DNA from: Rhodopseudomonas sp. BR0M22
GTDB lineage: Bacteria > Pseudomonadota > Alphaproteobacteria > Rhizobiales > Xanthobacteraceae
Length of the DNA stretch: 57,732 nt
NCBI RefSeq assembly: GCF_010907035.1
Contig: NZ_QUMK01000032.1
Span: forward strand, 1 to 57,732
Direction of reading: 5' to 3'
Part shown: one piece after another, positions 35,490 to 43,788 of the stretch
How the letters are laid out: each line of letters starts with the position of its first letter
How positions within the stretch are numbered: position 1 is the stretch's first letter
Made by a program: the position numbers and the translations under genes
Notes under the pieces: generated by a model
What the model was told of the DNA's origin: nothing
Database searches by the model: none
What the model saw: only the letters and a program-made list of their open reading frames with translations

Positions 35490-36014
35490 ATGACCGACAA
35501 GAACATCAAATATGTCCCCTTCGCCACCGAGATCATGAGCGCGCGCAGGCCGCATTTGTCTGAGCCGGAGACCGAGGGCGAATACGCGGACGGCAGATAC
35601 AAAACCGAAGCGACCGCCACCGAGGGCTACGCTCAGCGCTTTATGGAGCAAATCCAAAAAATCTCCGTCTCTTACTTCGGTGACAAGAAGGCCGTGCATC
35701 TACCTTGGAAGAACACCAAGGAAGGCGACATCGCGTTCATATTCAGGAGCCCGAAGAAGAAGCCAGAGCTATTGGACAGCAAAGGCGTCCCACTCTCCAA
35801 AAGCGTGATCATCCGGGAAGGATGCTTGGTCCGTATCGCTGGTGTTATTGCTGGATGGGAAAAAGGGGCTATGAGCGGCGTCAGCCTCTGGTTGGATGCC
35901 GTTCGCGTGATCAGGCTGGTTGAGGGCTTCGATGCCTCAAAGCTGTTCGGCCCACCTGATGAAGGCTTTGATGTTTCAATAGCCTACCGATTTTATGGAG
36001 CGCATCACTTCTGA
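35490..36014 (+). CDS. Phage single-strand DNA-binding-like protein (DUF2815/gp2.5-like)
   Basis: A 174-residue protein. It has the profile of small phage OB-fold DNA-binding proteins: RRPHLSEPETEGEYADGRYKTEATAT near the N-terminus, a basic loop (FRSPKKKPELLDSKG), and the block IREGCLVRIAGVIAGWEKGAMSGVSLWLDAVRVIRLVEG near residues 105-145. That block parallels the GCYVRAS...GLNNIQKVRDGE region of DUF2815 proteins. The start codon has a poor ribosome site. Its last 13 codons overlap the integrase gene on the other strand (tail to tail). It would coat single-stranded DNA during element replication, together with the helicase. Confidence 0.6.
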   Translation: MTDKNIKYVPFATEIMSARRPHLSEPETEGEYADGRYKTEATATEGYAQRFMEQIQKISVSYFGDKKAVHLPWKNTKEGDIAFIFRSPKKKPELLDSKGVPLSKSVIIREGCLVRIAGVIAGWEKGAMSGVSLWLDAVRVIRLVEGFDASKLFGPPDEGFDVSIAYRFYGAHHF

Positions 36015-37301
36015 GCCGTAGTCCAGCTTCTCGATCGCCTTCCGCAGATTGACACGGTCACCCTTAGAATAGTGGCCGTAGGTCATGCTTTGGCGCCGAT
36101 GCCCAACGAGGAGCTTCACGGTGCTTTCAGGCACCTCAAGACCCTCCATGCACGTGATGAAGGTGTTGCGGAGCGCGTGAAAGTCCTCTTTGTCTCCTGT
36201 GACGCCAACCTGCTCCCTGAAGCGTCCGTATGCCTTGCTGACGTACCAAGATCGTTTGCCATCCGGTCCACCAGCAACCAGCCCCTTGAACAGGTATTCG
36301 TCAGCGTCCTTGAGACGACGCTCGACAATCTCGACCGCCAGCAGGTGCACCGGTATTTCTCGCTTGGCCGCGCGCGTCTTCCCTGAGGTAATGACCATCC
36401 AATAGCCATCCTCCCGCTTGGCGACGTCCAAACTTTTCAAGGCACACAACTCGTCAAGTCTCGCGCCATGAAGCAACGCCAGCCGTAGCAAGTCGCTCAG
36501 CAACTGAGCATACTTGGGGGTGCTATAGGTGGCCCCCAGGAGCTTCAGGAGCCTTTCGTTGGCTAACCCACGCCTCTCTGCCGGAGCGGCCTTCTTTCCC
36601 AACTGCTGACCCCGCCACGGGTTCGCTGGAGCAATGCCCCGTCCTGCCAACCACTGCCATAGGGTTGAGAGAGACGAAACGTGTCGCCGCACCGTAGCGC
36701 GTGCCAAACCCGAGCCATTGAGGATGTCGGAAACGTAAGCTCCTGCCCTTTTCCGTGTGACATCTTCGACAGACACGCCCTGACCAGCCCAATCAATGAA
36801 GCGCCTTATTGTGCTCTCGTGCTGGGCCTTGGTTTGGCCTGCATGCTCCACCTCCCCTAGCCAGATCGGGTATTGGTCACTGAGCAGAGTGGCTTCGCCC
36901 GTAGCGGCCTTGTAGAAGCGCTCAGCAGCCTCTTGCCCGCTCTCATTCAAGATTTCCTTGGCGCGCGCCCTCAGCCGGTCCAATTCTTCTTCGTGGTCGC
37001 TCCACTCCCGGCCCTCCTCGTCCTCGTGCCACGTCCGGTCATGGCTCTCTAGGATTTGTCGGAACTCCGCTGCCTCCCTGGCGCGGGAAGCATCGGCTTC
37101 ACTACCGGCTTTCTCCAGATGGGCGATCTGACGATGAAACTGGTCAACGAAGAAGTGCTTCCGCCGGTTTGCTTCGGCCAAGCTGTCCGTACCTAGCGAC
37201 TTCTTGAAGCGCTTCCGTCCAGCCTTGGCCTGGAGGCGCTTGGGGACCTCCACCACTACCGAATAGGTGTTGTATTGCTTGATGAGGTACTTTTGGTCCA
37301 T
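35976..37301 (-). CDS. int: Tyrosine integrase of the element
   Basis: A 441-residue phage-type integrase. An N-terminal arm-binding-like region and coiled coil (to about 130) are followed by a SAM-like core-binding domain (LSDQYPIWLGEV...AYVSDIL) and the catalytic domain with LLHGARLDELCAL (Arg), FHALRNTFITC (HxxR), VGHRRQSMTYGHYSKG (His/Arg and nucleophile Tyr). The start at 37301 has AGGTGGG upstream, and that ribosome site lies in the right pair of 13-bp boxes, so binding there could also control int expression. It lies 88 bases from attR, the usual position. It should catalyse integration into tRNA-Gln. Confidence 0.93.
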   Translation of the reverse strand: MDQKYLIKQYNTYSVVVEVPKRLQAKAGRKRFKKSLGTDSLAEANRRKHFFVDQFHRQIAHLEKAGSEADASRAREAAEFRQILESHDRTWHEDEEGREWSDHEEELDRLRARAKEILNESGQEAAERFYKAATGEATLLSDQYPIWLGEVEHAGQTKAQHESTIRRFIDWAGQGVSVEDVTRKRAGAYVSDILNGSGLARATVRRHVSSLSTLWQWLAGRGIAPANPWRGQQLGKKAAPAERRGLANERLLKLLGATYSTPKYAQLLSDLLRLALLHGARLDELCALKSLDVAKREDGYWMVITSGKTRAAKREIPVHLLAVEIVERRLKDADEYLFKGLVAGGPDGKRSWYVSKAYGRFREQVGVTGDKEDFHALRNTFITCMEGLEVPESTVKLLVGHRRQSMTYGHYSKGDRVNLRKAIEKLDYGSEVMRSIKSVGY

Positions 37302-37327
37302 CAACCCACCTAGGTTAACCACCTAGA
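37302..37327. promoter_or_regulatory. Right pair of 13-bp repeats (putative integrase arm sites)
   Basis: CAACCCACCTAGG and TTAACCACCTAGA are spaced 13 bases, in the same orientation as the left pair. They cover the integrase leader and ribosome site. Confidence 0.6.
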
Positions 37328-37389
37328 CTTACAGGTCGAAACGATGATAAACAAGCTGCTATTGGGCTTCCGTCGCTTGTTGGATTGGT

Positions 37390-37407
37390 ATCCAGGTTCC
37401 CCAGCCA
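37390..37407. other. Right attachment site (attR core)
   Basis: An exact 18-base copy of the tRNA-Gln 3' end (27391-27408). No tRNA 5' half precedes it, so it is the displaced copy that marks the right boundary. Confidence 0.9.
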
Positions 37408-37506
37408 AATCCGACCTTAGCCGATTGAGAATCCAACGTTTCGACGTATCGTTCACCAGTCGCTGACAAGCCGCGCCGCGCAGAAGCACCAGCCGGGTGA
37501 GCGTTG

Positions 37507-37920
37507 ATGACCGACATCAAACCCGACGTCTCGCTGCTGAAGCGTGCCCTCGCTCGCCTGATCGAGGGACTGGCACGTTATCAGGCGGACATCTCCGATA
37601 CTCAAATTCGCGACGGCTTGGTGCAGCGCTTCGCGTTCACCTATGAGATCGCGCACAAGATGCTGAAGCGCTACCTGGAATTCGCTGCGCCGAACCCGGC
37701 GCTGATCGACGGCATGAGCTTTCAGGATCTGATCCGTACCGCGAGTGAACAGGGTCTATTGCTCGGCGAATGGGCCGACTGGCGCGGCTTCCGCGAAATG
37801 CGCAGCAAGACCAGCCACACCTACAACGAGGACGTGGCGCTGGAAGTGGTCGGCGGCATCCCGCGCTTCATCGAGGAAGCCCGCGTACTTTACGACCGTC
37901 TCGCCGAGCGGCTGTCATGA
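37507..37920 (+). CDS. hepT: HepT-family HEPN toxin (HI0074-like)
   Basis: A 137-residue all-helical HEPN protein of the nucleotidyltransferase-substrate-binding (HI0074) type. The ribonuclease motif RX4HXY is intact: R99-SKTS-H104-T-Y106 in the segment REMRSKTSHTYNED. The N-terminal helices (LLKRALARLIEGLARYQ, RFAFTYEIAHKMLKRYLE) are typical. It overlaps the MntA gene by 4 bases. In characterised HepT/MntA pairs, MntA adenylylates the tyrosine of this motif to silence the toxin. It starts 99 bases beyond attR, so it belongs to the chromosome rather than to the element. Confidence 0.9.
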   Translation: MTDIKPDVSLLKRALARLIEGLARYQADISDTQIRDGLVQRFAFTYEIAHKMLKRYLEFAAPNPALIDGMSFQDLIRTASEQGLLLGEWADWRGFREMRSKTSHTYNEDVALEVVGGIPRFIEEARVLYDRLAERLS

Positions 37921-38249
37921 CGGCGCCCCTGCCGAAGCTGGATTTGCGCCCCGAGCACTGGGCGATGGTTCGCGATATCCTGGCGACGCAGATCCCGGAC
38001 CGGGAAGTTCTCGCCTTCGGCTCGCGCGCTCGGGGACAGGCGAAGCGGTATTCGGATCTCGATCTCGCCGTGCTCGGAGATGATCCGCTCGGCCTCCACA
38101 AGGTGGCCGAACTGAAGGAAGCGTTCGAGGAGTCGGACCTTCCATTCAAGGTCGACGTCGTCGAGTGGGCGCAGACCGATACGCGGTTTCGCGACGTGAT
38201 CCGGCGCGATGCGGTGCGGGTGCAGAACGGCTGTGCGGCCACTCCCTGA
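37917..38249 (+). CDS. mntA: MntA-family minimal nucleotidyltransferase antitoxin
   Basis: A 110-residue nucleotidyltransferase. The active-site motif GSX10DXD is intact: G35-S36, then ten residues, D47-L-D49 (AFGSRARGQAKRYSDLDLAVLG). The third acidic residue is probably in FKVDVVEW near position 78. The ATGA overlap with hepT shows translational coupling. Known partners use ATP to add AMP groups to the HepT tyrosine. Confidence 0.9.
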   Translation: MTAPLPKLDLRPEHWAMVRDILATQIPDREVLAFGSRARGQAKRYSDLDLAVLGDDPLGLHKVAELKEAFEESDLPFKVDVVEWAQTDTRFRDVIRRDAVRVQNGCAATP

Positions 38250-38259
38250 GCTGCGCTCC

Positions 38260-39453
38260 TCACCCCTCCCCCACCGCCTTCGCCTGGACCAGCGCGTCGA
38301 TCTCGTCGGCGCGGTAGCCGGCCTCCAGCAGCACCTCGCGGGAATGTTCGCCGAGACGCGGAGATGGGCGGTGCAGGTTGGGCGGGGCTTCGGAGAAGCG
38401 CGTCGCCGGGCGGGCCTGGCGGAGCTTGCCTTCGCTGGGATGATCGATCGCGGCGAACAGGCCTACGGCTTTGAGGTGCTCCTGCTCGCCGATCTCGCTG
38501 ATCTTGGCAAATGCCGTGTGCGGCACGTCGAGGCGCAGCAGCAATTCCTCCCACTCGGCGGTGGTGCGGGCCGGCGCGATCTCGGCCATCGCCGCATAGA
38601 TCCGGTCGATGTTCTCCGCCCGCGCCACCGGATCGCGCACTTGCAGCTCGTCGATCAGTTCGGAGCGGCCGACCGCCTCGAAGAACGCGCACCAGTTGTC
38701 GCCGGAATACGGCAGCATCGTCATCCAGCCGTCCTTGGTGCGCACCGGCTTGCGCTCCTTCATCCGCTTGTAGCCGGACGGGCCGATCGGCGGATCGAAC
38801 GCGTAGCCGCCGAGCATCTCGATGCTGTTGAAGCCGGCGATGGTCTCCAGCATCGGCACCTCGACGAGCTGGCCCTTGCCGGTGCGCTCGCGGCTGAACA
38901 GCGCCGCCGACACCGCGCCGGCGAGCGCTTGGCCGCAGATCTTGTCGCCGACCAGGCTCGGCACGAATTGCGGCTCGTCGTCCGAGCCGATCGATGAGGC
39001 AAGACCCGAAGCCGCCTGGATGATCTCGTCGAATGCCGGCCGCGCCGCCCACGGCCCGTCCTGGCCGAAGCCGGTCGCCGCCGCATAGATCAGCCGCGGG
39101 TTCAGCGCCGCGCAGGCGTCATGGCCGAAACCGAGTCGCGCCATCGCGGCGGGGCGGACGTTGGTGAGCAGCACGTCGGCGGTCGGGATGAGCCGCTGCA
39201 GCACCGCCTTGCCGTCGGGATGCTTCAGGTCCAGCGCGAGGCTGCGCTTGTTGCGGTTCACCGCCATGAACTGGCCGCTCATGCCGCGGTTCCGGAACAG
39301 TCCGGTGTAGCGCCACATGTCGCCGTCGAGGGTTTCGATCTTGATGACGTCGCCGCCCCAGTCGCCAAGGATCTGCGCCGCATAGGGGCCGAACAGCACG
39401 CTGGTGAGGTCGAGAATGCGGATGCCGGCGAGCGGCCCGGTCGGTGCGGTCAT
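38260..39453 (-). CDS. CaiB/BaiF family CoA-transferase (second copy)
   Basis: A 397-residue class III CoA-transferase, paralogous to 176-1381. Shared blocks are LAGIRILDLTSVLFGPYAAQ, NRNKRSLALDLKHPDG, LTNVRPAAMARLGFG, GFGQDGPWAARPAFDEIIQ and the C-terminal PRLGEHSREVLLEAGY. The start at 39453 is chosen by homology. It is followed by nothing on its strand, and lies 107 bases after the LivK-type binding protein gene, so the two may be one unit for uptake and CoA activation of an organic acid. Confidence 0.9.
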   Translation of the reverse strand: MTAPTGPLAGIRILDLTSVLFGPYAAQILGDWGGDVIKIETLDGDMWRYTGLFRNRGMSGQFMAVNRNKRSLALDLKHPDGKAVLQRLIPTADVLLTNVRPAAMARLGFGHDACAALNPRLIYAAATGFGQDGPWAARPAFDEIIQAASGLASSIGSDDEPQFVPSLVGDKICGQALAGAVSAALFSRERTGKGQLVEVPMLETIAGFNSIEMLGGYAFDPPIGPSGYKRMKERKPVRTKDGWMTMLPYSGDNWCAFFEAVGRSELIDELQVRDPVARAENIDRIYAAMAEIAPARTTAEWEELLLRLDVPHTAFAKISEIGEQEHLKAVGLFAAIDHPSEGKLRQARPATRFSEAPPNLHRPSPRLGEHSREVLLEAGYRADEIDALVQAKAVGEG

Positions 39454-39559
39454 GGACTCAACGATGTGGTTGAAGGGAAAAACTCGACGTCGACAGCGCG
39501 ACGCCATTCAGCAGGAGGGGAGCGGCAAGCGCACTCTCCCATCCTGTCGCGCCGGGCGA

Positions 39560-40771
39560 CTACTCGCTCAGCACGTCGCCGAACAGCTCCCACGAGGTGC
39601 CGTTGAAGCGCGCCATCTGCAACTGCCGGATCGGCGTGCGCTGGTCGGGGGACATCTGCAGCTTGATGCCGGGCAGCAGCATCGGCATCTCGACGCCATT
39701 CAGCGACTCGATCTGCTTCATCAGATTGGCCCGGGTGAGATCGTCGCCGGCGCGACGCAGCACCAATTCCATGATCTGCGTCATGTTGTAGCCGTAGACA
39801 TTGAAGATGTCGGCCGGATCGGCGCCCGCATTGTAGGTCTTCATCCAGGCGCGCCATTGCTGAACGCCGGGATCGTTGGCCCAGCGCGGATCGCCCGGAT
39901 CCTTGACGTAGGCGCCGGTGACGATGCCGACCGCATTCTCGAGCCCTGCGGGCTTCAACACGGAGCCGACCGAGTTCGACACCGCCGGCAGGATGATCTG
40001 CGGCTTCCAGCCGAGTTCGGCGGCCTTCTTGATCACCTGCGCGGCGAATTTCGGCGTGCATTCGTTGAACAGCACATCGGCGCCGGCGGCCTTGAACTTG
40101 ACGATCTGGGAGTCGACGGTCGGGTCGGTGGTTTCATACACCGCCTCGGACACGATCTGGTTCACATGCTCGCCGAGCCCTTCCTTGAAGCCGGCGAGAT
40201 AATCGCGGCCCGCTTCTTCGGCCGGCGTGATCACCGCAATCTTGGCGTTGGGCTTATTCGCGAGAATCCACTTCGCGTAGATCCGCCCCTCGGTCTTGTA
40301 AGTCGGCTGCGAGCCTGTGCTCCACGGGAAGTGCTTGGCGTCGTTCCAGCGCGTGGCGCCGCTGAACGGCAGCAGCTGCGGGACCTTCTTGATGTTGAGA
40401 TACTTCTGCACCGCGATGTTCGGCCCGGTGCCCAGGATCGAGAACATCGCCAGCACCTCGTCGCTTTCGACCAGCCGGCGGACCTGCTCCACCGTCTTTG
40501 ACGGCGAGTAGGCATCGTCGAGGCTCAGGAGCTCCACCTTGCGGCCGTTGATGCCGCCCTTGTCGTTCAGCATCTTGAAGTAAGCGGCTTCCGCCCGCCC
40601 GATCGTCGAATAAGCCGACGCCGGTCCCGAATACGGCATGGTCTGGCCGAGCTTGATCAGGCTGTCGCTGGCGCCGGGGTCATAATTGCCGCCGGCGTGC
40701 GCTGCGCTGGCACTGAGCGCTGCGACGAGCGCGACAGCGGCGACGACCTGAGTGTGCCGAGAAAAATGCAT
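39560..40771 (-). CDS. Branched-chain amino acid-type ABC substrate-binding protein (LivK family)
   Basis: A 403-residue periplasmic binding protein. The signal peptide is VVAAVALVAALSASAAHA with cleavage near residue 25. The type 1 fold pattern is visible: IKLGQTMPYSGPASAYSTIGRAEAAYFKMLNDKGGINGRKVELLSLDDAYSPSKT. GGAGGAAG precedes the ATG at 40771. No permeases or ATPases are adjacent, so it is an orphan binding protein. In this bacterial group such orphans often bind aromatic acids rather than amino acids (inference), in line with the neighbouring CoA-transferase. Confidence 0.9.
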   Translation of the reverse strand: MHFSRHTQVVAAVALVAALSASAAHAGGNYDPGASDSLIKLGQTMPYSGPASAYSTIGRAEAAYFKMLNDKGGINGRKVELLSLDDAYSPSKTVEQVRRLVESDEVLAMFSILGTGPNIAVQKYLNIKKVPQLLPFSGATRWNDAKHFPWSTGSQPTYKTEGRIYAKWILANKPNAKIAVITPAEEAGRDYLAGFKEGLGEHVNQIVSEAVYETTDPTVDSQIVKFKAAGADVLFNECTPKFAAQVIKKAAELGWKPQIILPAVSNSVGSVLKPAGLENAVGIVTGAYVKDPGDPRWANDPGVQQWRAWMKTYNAGADPADIFNVYGYNMTQIMELVLRRAGDDLTRANLMKQIESLNGVEMPMLLPGIKLQMSPDQRTPIRQLQMARFNGTSWELFGDVLSE

Positions 40772-41006
40772 GCGGGGTCTTCCTCCATGGTCCGGCCGCA
40801 TCGTCGTGTCGCGATGCTGTCCCGGTCTTCGCTCCCTCACGGCCTGTGCGACCGCGTTTGCGCTGCTTGTCGAATGCGCTTGTTATCGGAGAGCGTCTCG
40901 GCTCACCGGTTGGCGGAGACCATACATCCTTCGCCAGCACGGAGGCGTGCGATCCCGGACGCATCTGCATGCGAATTTCGCAGGCTCGGAAAGCGTGCAA
41001 GCCCCG

Positions 41007-41621
41007 TCAGGCTGCGCGCACTCGCACGAACACGTCGTAGCGCACGGTCTTGCCGACGATCTGATGCGACGGCTTGCGCGGAGCCGGCGGCGCAGCGGCG
41101 CGCAGCGGCCATTTCAGCACGACGCGGCCGCAGTCCGCGGACAGCGCCGCCGCCAGCAACTCGCCGACGTCCGGATCGGCGCCGACGAGGTCGCGCAGCA
41201 GCCGCATCTCCTGCTTGACGAGCGCGGTCTTGGTCCGTGGCGGATGCATCGGGTCGATGGTGACGACGTCGGCTCGCATCGTCGGCAACAGCGCGCGGGC
41301 ATCGCCATGCAGCAACGTCATGCGGCCGACGATGGCGGCGAGTTCCGCGCTCTCGGCGCGCGCCGCCGCGAACGCGTCTTCGAGAAGCGCGTGCACGTCC
41401 GGCACGCGCTCGATCAGCGTCACCGTTGCGCCCATCGAGGCGAGCAGGAAAGCATCGCGGCCGAGGCCGGCGGTGGCGTCGATCACATGCAGCGGGCGCG
41501 CCGGCGAGACGCCGGTGGCCTTGAGCAGCGCGTGGCTGCGGCCGGCCTGGGAGCGAAACCGATAGCCGACCGCGCCGCCGACGAAGTCGACGGCAGGCGC
41601 GGTCCGGGCCTGATCGGCCAT
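41007..41621 (-). CDS. rsmJ: 16S rRNA (guanine-N2)-methyltransferase RsmJ-like
   Basis: A 204-residue class I SAM methyltransferase. SAM-binding motif I is VIDATAGLGRDAFLLASMGATV near residue 47. The catalytic-loop motif is DPMHPPRTKTALVKQEMRLLRDLV near residue 123, in which the family's usual DPMFP is DPMHP. In E. coli RsmJ methylates G1516 of 16S rRNA. Slightly short against E. coli (about 250) because the N-terminal extension is missing. It follows the Do-type protease gene by 6 bases. Confidence 0.88.
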   Translation of the reverse strand: MADQARTAPAVDFVGGAVGYRFRSQAGRSHALLKATGVSPARPLHVIDATAGLGRDAFLLASMGATVTLIERVPDVHALLEDAFAAARAESAELAAIVGRMTLLHGDARALLPTMRADVVTIDPMHPPRTKTALVKQEMRLLRDLVGADPDVGELLAAALSADCGRVVLKWPLRAAAPPAPRKPSHQIVGKTVRYDVFVRVRAA

Positions 41622-41627
41622 CGCGCC

Positions 41628-43130
41628 CTATTGCAGGCTGAGCGCGACGAAGCGCAGCTCGCCGGAGCCGTTGGCGACCAGCAGCAGCACGGACTTCTTG
41701 CCGTCCTTCTTGAGCTGGTCGACCCGCTTCTTGATATCGGCGGCGTTGCCGACCGATTCCTGCGCCACCTCGACGATGACGTCGCCGGCCGACAGCCGCT
41801 TCTCGGCGGCATCCGAGCCGTCGTCGACGCCGGTCACCAGCACGCCCTTGACGCTGTCCTTGATCTTGTAGCGGCCGCGCAGATCCTTCGACAGTGCGGC
41901 GAGATCGAGGCCGAGGACCTTCTGAGTCACCAGCTTCTCCGCCTCGGGCTGCGACTTCGCAGACGCCGGCTGCGGCTTGGCATCGTCGGCGAGCCGGCCG
42001 AGCGTGACCTGCTTGGTCTCCTCCTTGCCCTTGCGGATCACCACGACGTCGACGGTCTTGCCGACCGCGGTATCGGCAACCATCCGCGACAGGTCCTTCG
42101 GCTCCTTGATATCCTTGCCGTCGAACTTGATCACGACATCGCCGGGCTCGATGCCGGCCGGCTTGGCCGGGCCCTTGTCGTCGACGCCGGCGACCAGCGC
42201 ACCGCGCGCCGGCTTGATGTTGAGGCTGTCGGCGATCTCGTCGGTGACCTGCTGGATGCGGACGCCGAGCCAGCCGCGGCGCAGCTCGCCGAACTGCCGG
42301 AGCTGATCGACCACCGGCACCACGGTCTTGGACGGCACCGCGAAGCCGATACCGATCGAGCCGCCCGACGGCGAGATGATCAGGGTGTTGACGCCGACGA
42401 CTTCGCCGGCGAGGTTGAACAGCGGCCCACCGGAATTGCCGCGATTGATCGCGGCGTCGGTCTGGATGTAGCTGTCATAGGGGCCGGAGTTGATGTCGCG
42501 GTTGCGCGCCGAGACGATGCCGGCGGTCACGGTGCCGCCGAGCGAGAACGGGTTGCCGATCGCGATCACCCATTCGCCCAGCCGCAGCTTGTCGCTGTCG
42601 CCGAACTTCACCGCGGTCAGCGTCTTGCCCGCCGGCGGCTTGAACTTCAGCACCGCGAGGTCGGTCTTCTTGTCGACGCCGACCAGCTCCGCCTTGATCT
42701 TGGTGCCGTCGTTGAGGATCACGTTGATCTCGTCGGAATCGGCGATGACGTGATTGTTGGTCACGACCACGCCGGCCGGATCGATGATGAAACCGGAGCC
42801 GAGCGAATTGGTCTTGCGCGGGCCGCCGCCCTTCTCGCCGCGCCGGTTCTTGAAGAAGTCCTCGAAGAACTCCTCGAACGGCGAGCCCGGCGGCAGCTGA
42901 GGCATCGCGCCCTTGCTCTCGCCCGAGCCCTTGGCCTCGACGGTCTGGGTGGTCGAGATGTTGACTACTGCATCGATCACCTTCTCGGCGACGTCGGCGA
43001 TCCCTTCTGGACCGCGAGCGGATGCGGGCGCGGGGCTGGCGAGCACGGCGACGCCGAGGCACAGCGCGGCGAGCAGCGGCCTGATCCGCAAGGGCCTGAT
43101 CCGGGAACTATGGGCGATCGCAACGGGCAT
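41628..43130 (-). CDS. Do-type periplasmic serine protease (DegP/DegQ family)
   Basis: A 500-residue HtrA protease/chaperone. A signal peptide (PLLAALCLGVAVLASPAPASA) is followed by the trypsin-like domain with the triad His in VVTNNHVIAD, Asp in KKTDLAVLKF, Ser in NRGNSGGPLFNLAG, then two PDZ domains (about residues 265-360 with RRGWLGVRIQQVT, and 395-490). It is a full-length DegP-like enzyme for misfolded periplasmic proteins. The ATG at 43130 has GGAGATG upstream; an ATG 15 codons earlier is possible. The next gene, rsmJ, starts 6 bases after its stop. Confidence 0.93.
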   Translation of the reverse strand: MPVAIAHSSRIRPLRIRPLLAALCLGVAVLASPAPASARGPEGIADVAEKVIDAVVNISTTQTVEAKGSGESKGAMPQLPPGSPFEEFFEDFFKNRRGEKGGGPRKTNSLGSGFIIDPAGVVVTNNHVIADSDEINVILNDGTKIKAELVGVDKKTDLAVLKFKPPAGKTLTAVKFGDSDKLRLGEWVIAIGNPFSLGGTVTAGIVSARNRDINSGPYDSYIQTDAAINRGNSGGPLFNLAGEVVGVNTLIISPSGGSIGIGFAVPSKTVVPVVDQLRQFGELRRGWLGVRIQQVTDEIADSLNIKPARGALVAGVDDKGPAKPAGIEPGDVVIKFDGKDIKEPKDLSRMVADTAVGKTVDVVVIRKGKEETKQVTLGRLADDAKPQPASAKSQPEAEKLVTQKVLGLDLAALSKDLRGRYKIKDSVKGVLVTGVDDGSDAAEKRLSAGDVIVEVAQESVGNAADIKKRVDQLKKDGKKSVLLLVANGSGELRFVALSLQ

Positions 43131-43344
43131 GGTCGAATCATCTCCTGGCGTGCGCAAAGGACGGCGCAGTCGCATGAACACTGCGTCCGATCCTGGAACC
43201 GGCGCAAGCATCGGTGGTGAGCGAAGCTACCCTATCCGCCGCACTGATTGCGGCGAAAACCGGCTCGGAGCCCGATGTCGTGGTTGAAAACGTCGTGACA
43301 GCACTCCGGCACCGTCACCGGCGCAGCAATGCCCAGCGCGCGAG

Positions 43345-43545
43345 CTAGTGCCGGACCAGCCAGATCAGCAGCAACCCGGCGACCGCAGAGCCGATACCGA
43401 CCGCACGCAGCACGTTGTCCGGAGTTTCGAGCGCACTCTTCATCGCCCGCCGCATCCAGTTCGGACTGGCCGCGAAGATCAAACCTTCCAGAACGAACAA
43501 TAATCCGACGCCGATGAGGAGGTCGGCGAACGCGAAAGACCTCAT
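43345..43545 (-). CDS. DUF2065 family small membrane protein
   Basis: A 66-residue protein of the DUF2065 (YjeT) family with two membrane helices, FADLLIGVGLLFVLEGLIF and LRAVGIGSAVAGLLLIWLV, joined by a loop SPNWMRRAMKSALETPD. GGGAGGATT precedes the ATG. In many proteobacteria this gene follows hflK-hflC, as it does here. Function unknown. Confidence 0.88.
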   Translation of the reverse strand: MRSFAFADLLIGVGLLFVLEGLIFAASPNWMRRAMKSALETPDNVLRAVGIGSAVAGLLLIWLVRH

Positions 43546-43735
43546 GCGACAGAATCCTCCCGGCCGGCGCGCGGCCCCCTGTTGTCTCAGCGCAGCTCCG
43601 CGCGCGCCGCTGTTGATCGGCCTGTTCTAGAGCAATTCCGCGTCCGATTGAAATCCAACCGCGGCTCTACAGGGTTGTTTTGTCGCGCCTTCTCATCGGA
43701 GCCTTAATCGGCCATCGCGCACAAAAGGAAAGGCC

Positions 43736-43769
43736 AAAAGCAAAACGGGCCGCTGGTGGGCGGCCCGTT
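43736..43769 (-). terminator. Strong intrinsic terminator after hflC
   Basis: On the minus strand, AACGGGCCGC - CCACCA - GCGGCCCGTT forms a perfect 10-base GC-rich stem, followed by TTGCTTTTGG. It lies 20 bases after the hflC stop and ends the thyA-folA-hflKC transcript. Confidence 0.88.
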
Positions 43770-43788
43770 GCAGTGTCGTGGTTTCGCT

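Larger units (their letters stand above)
27391..37407. mobile_element. 10.0-kb tRNA-Gln-integrated element (probable phage satellite or prophage remnant)
   Basis: It is bounded by an 18-base direct repeat identical to the 3' end of tRNA-Gln and carries a tyrosine integrase beside the right end. Gene content: small basic protein, SF2 helicase/ATPase, tail-collar protein, unknowns, zinc-ribbon IS1595-like protein, serine recombinase, SSB-like protein, integrase. No capsid, portal, terminase or lysis genes are recognisable, apart from a possible 36-residue membrane peptide. The sequence looks less GC-rich and more mixed in codon use than its flanks. Paired 13-bp boxes next to both ends and an iteron-like array support an active excision/replication design. 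Confidence 0.9.

Noticed and set aside
40772-41006. Possible gene between the LivK-type protein and rsmJ
   Set aside because: Only short shadow-like frames on both strands, without ribosome sites.
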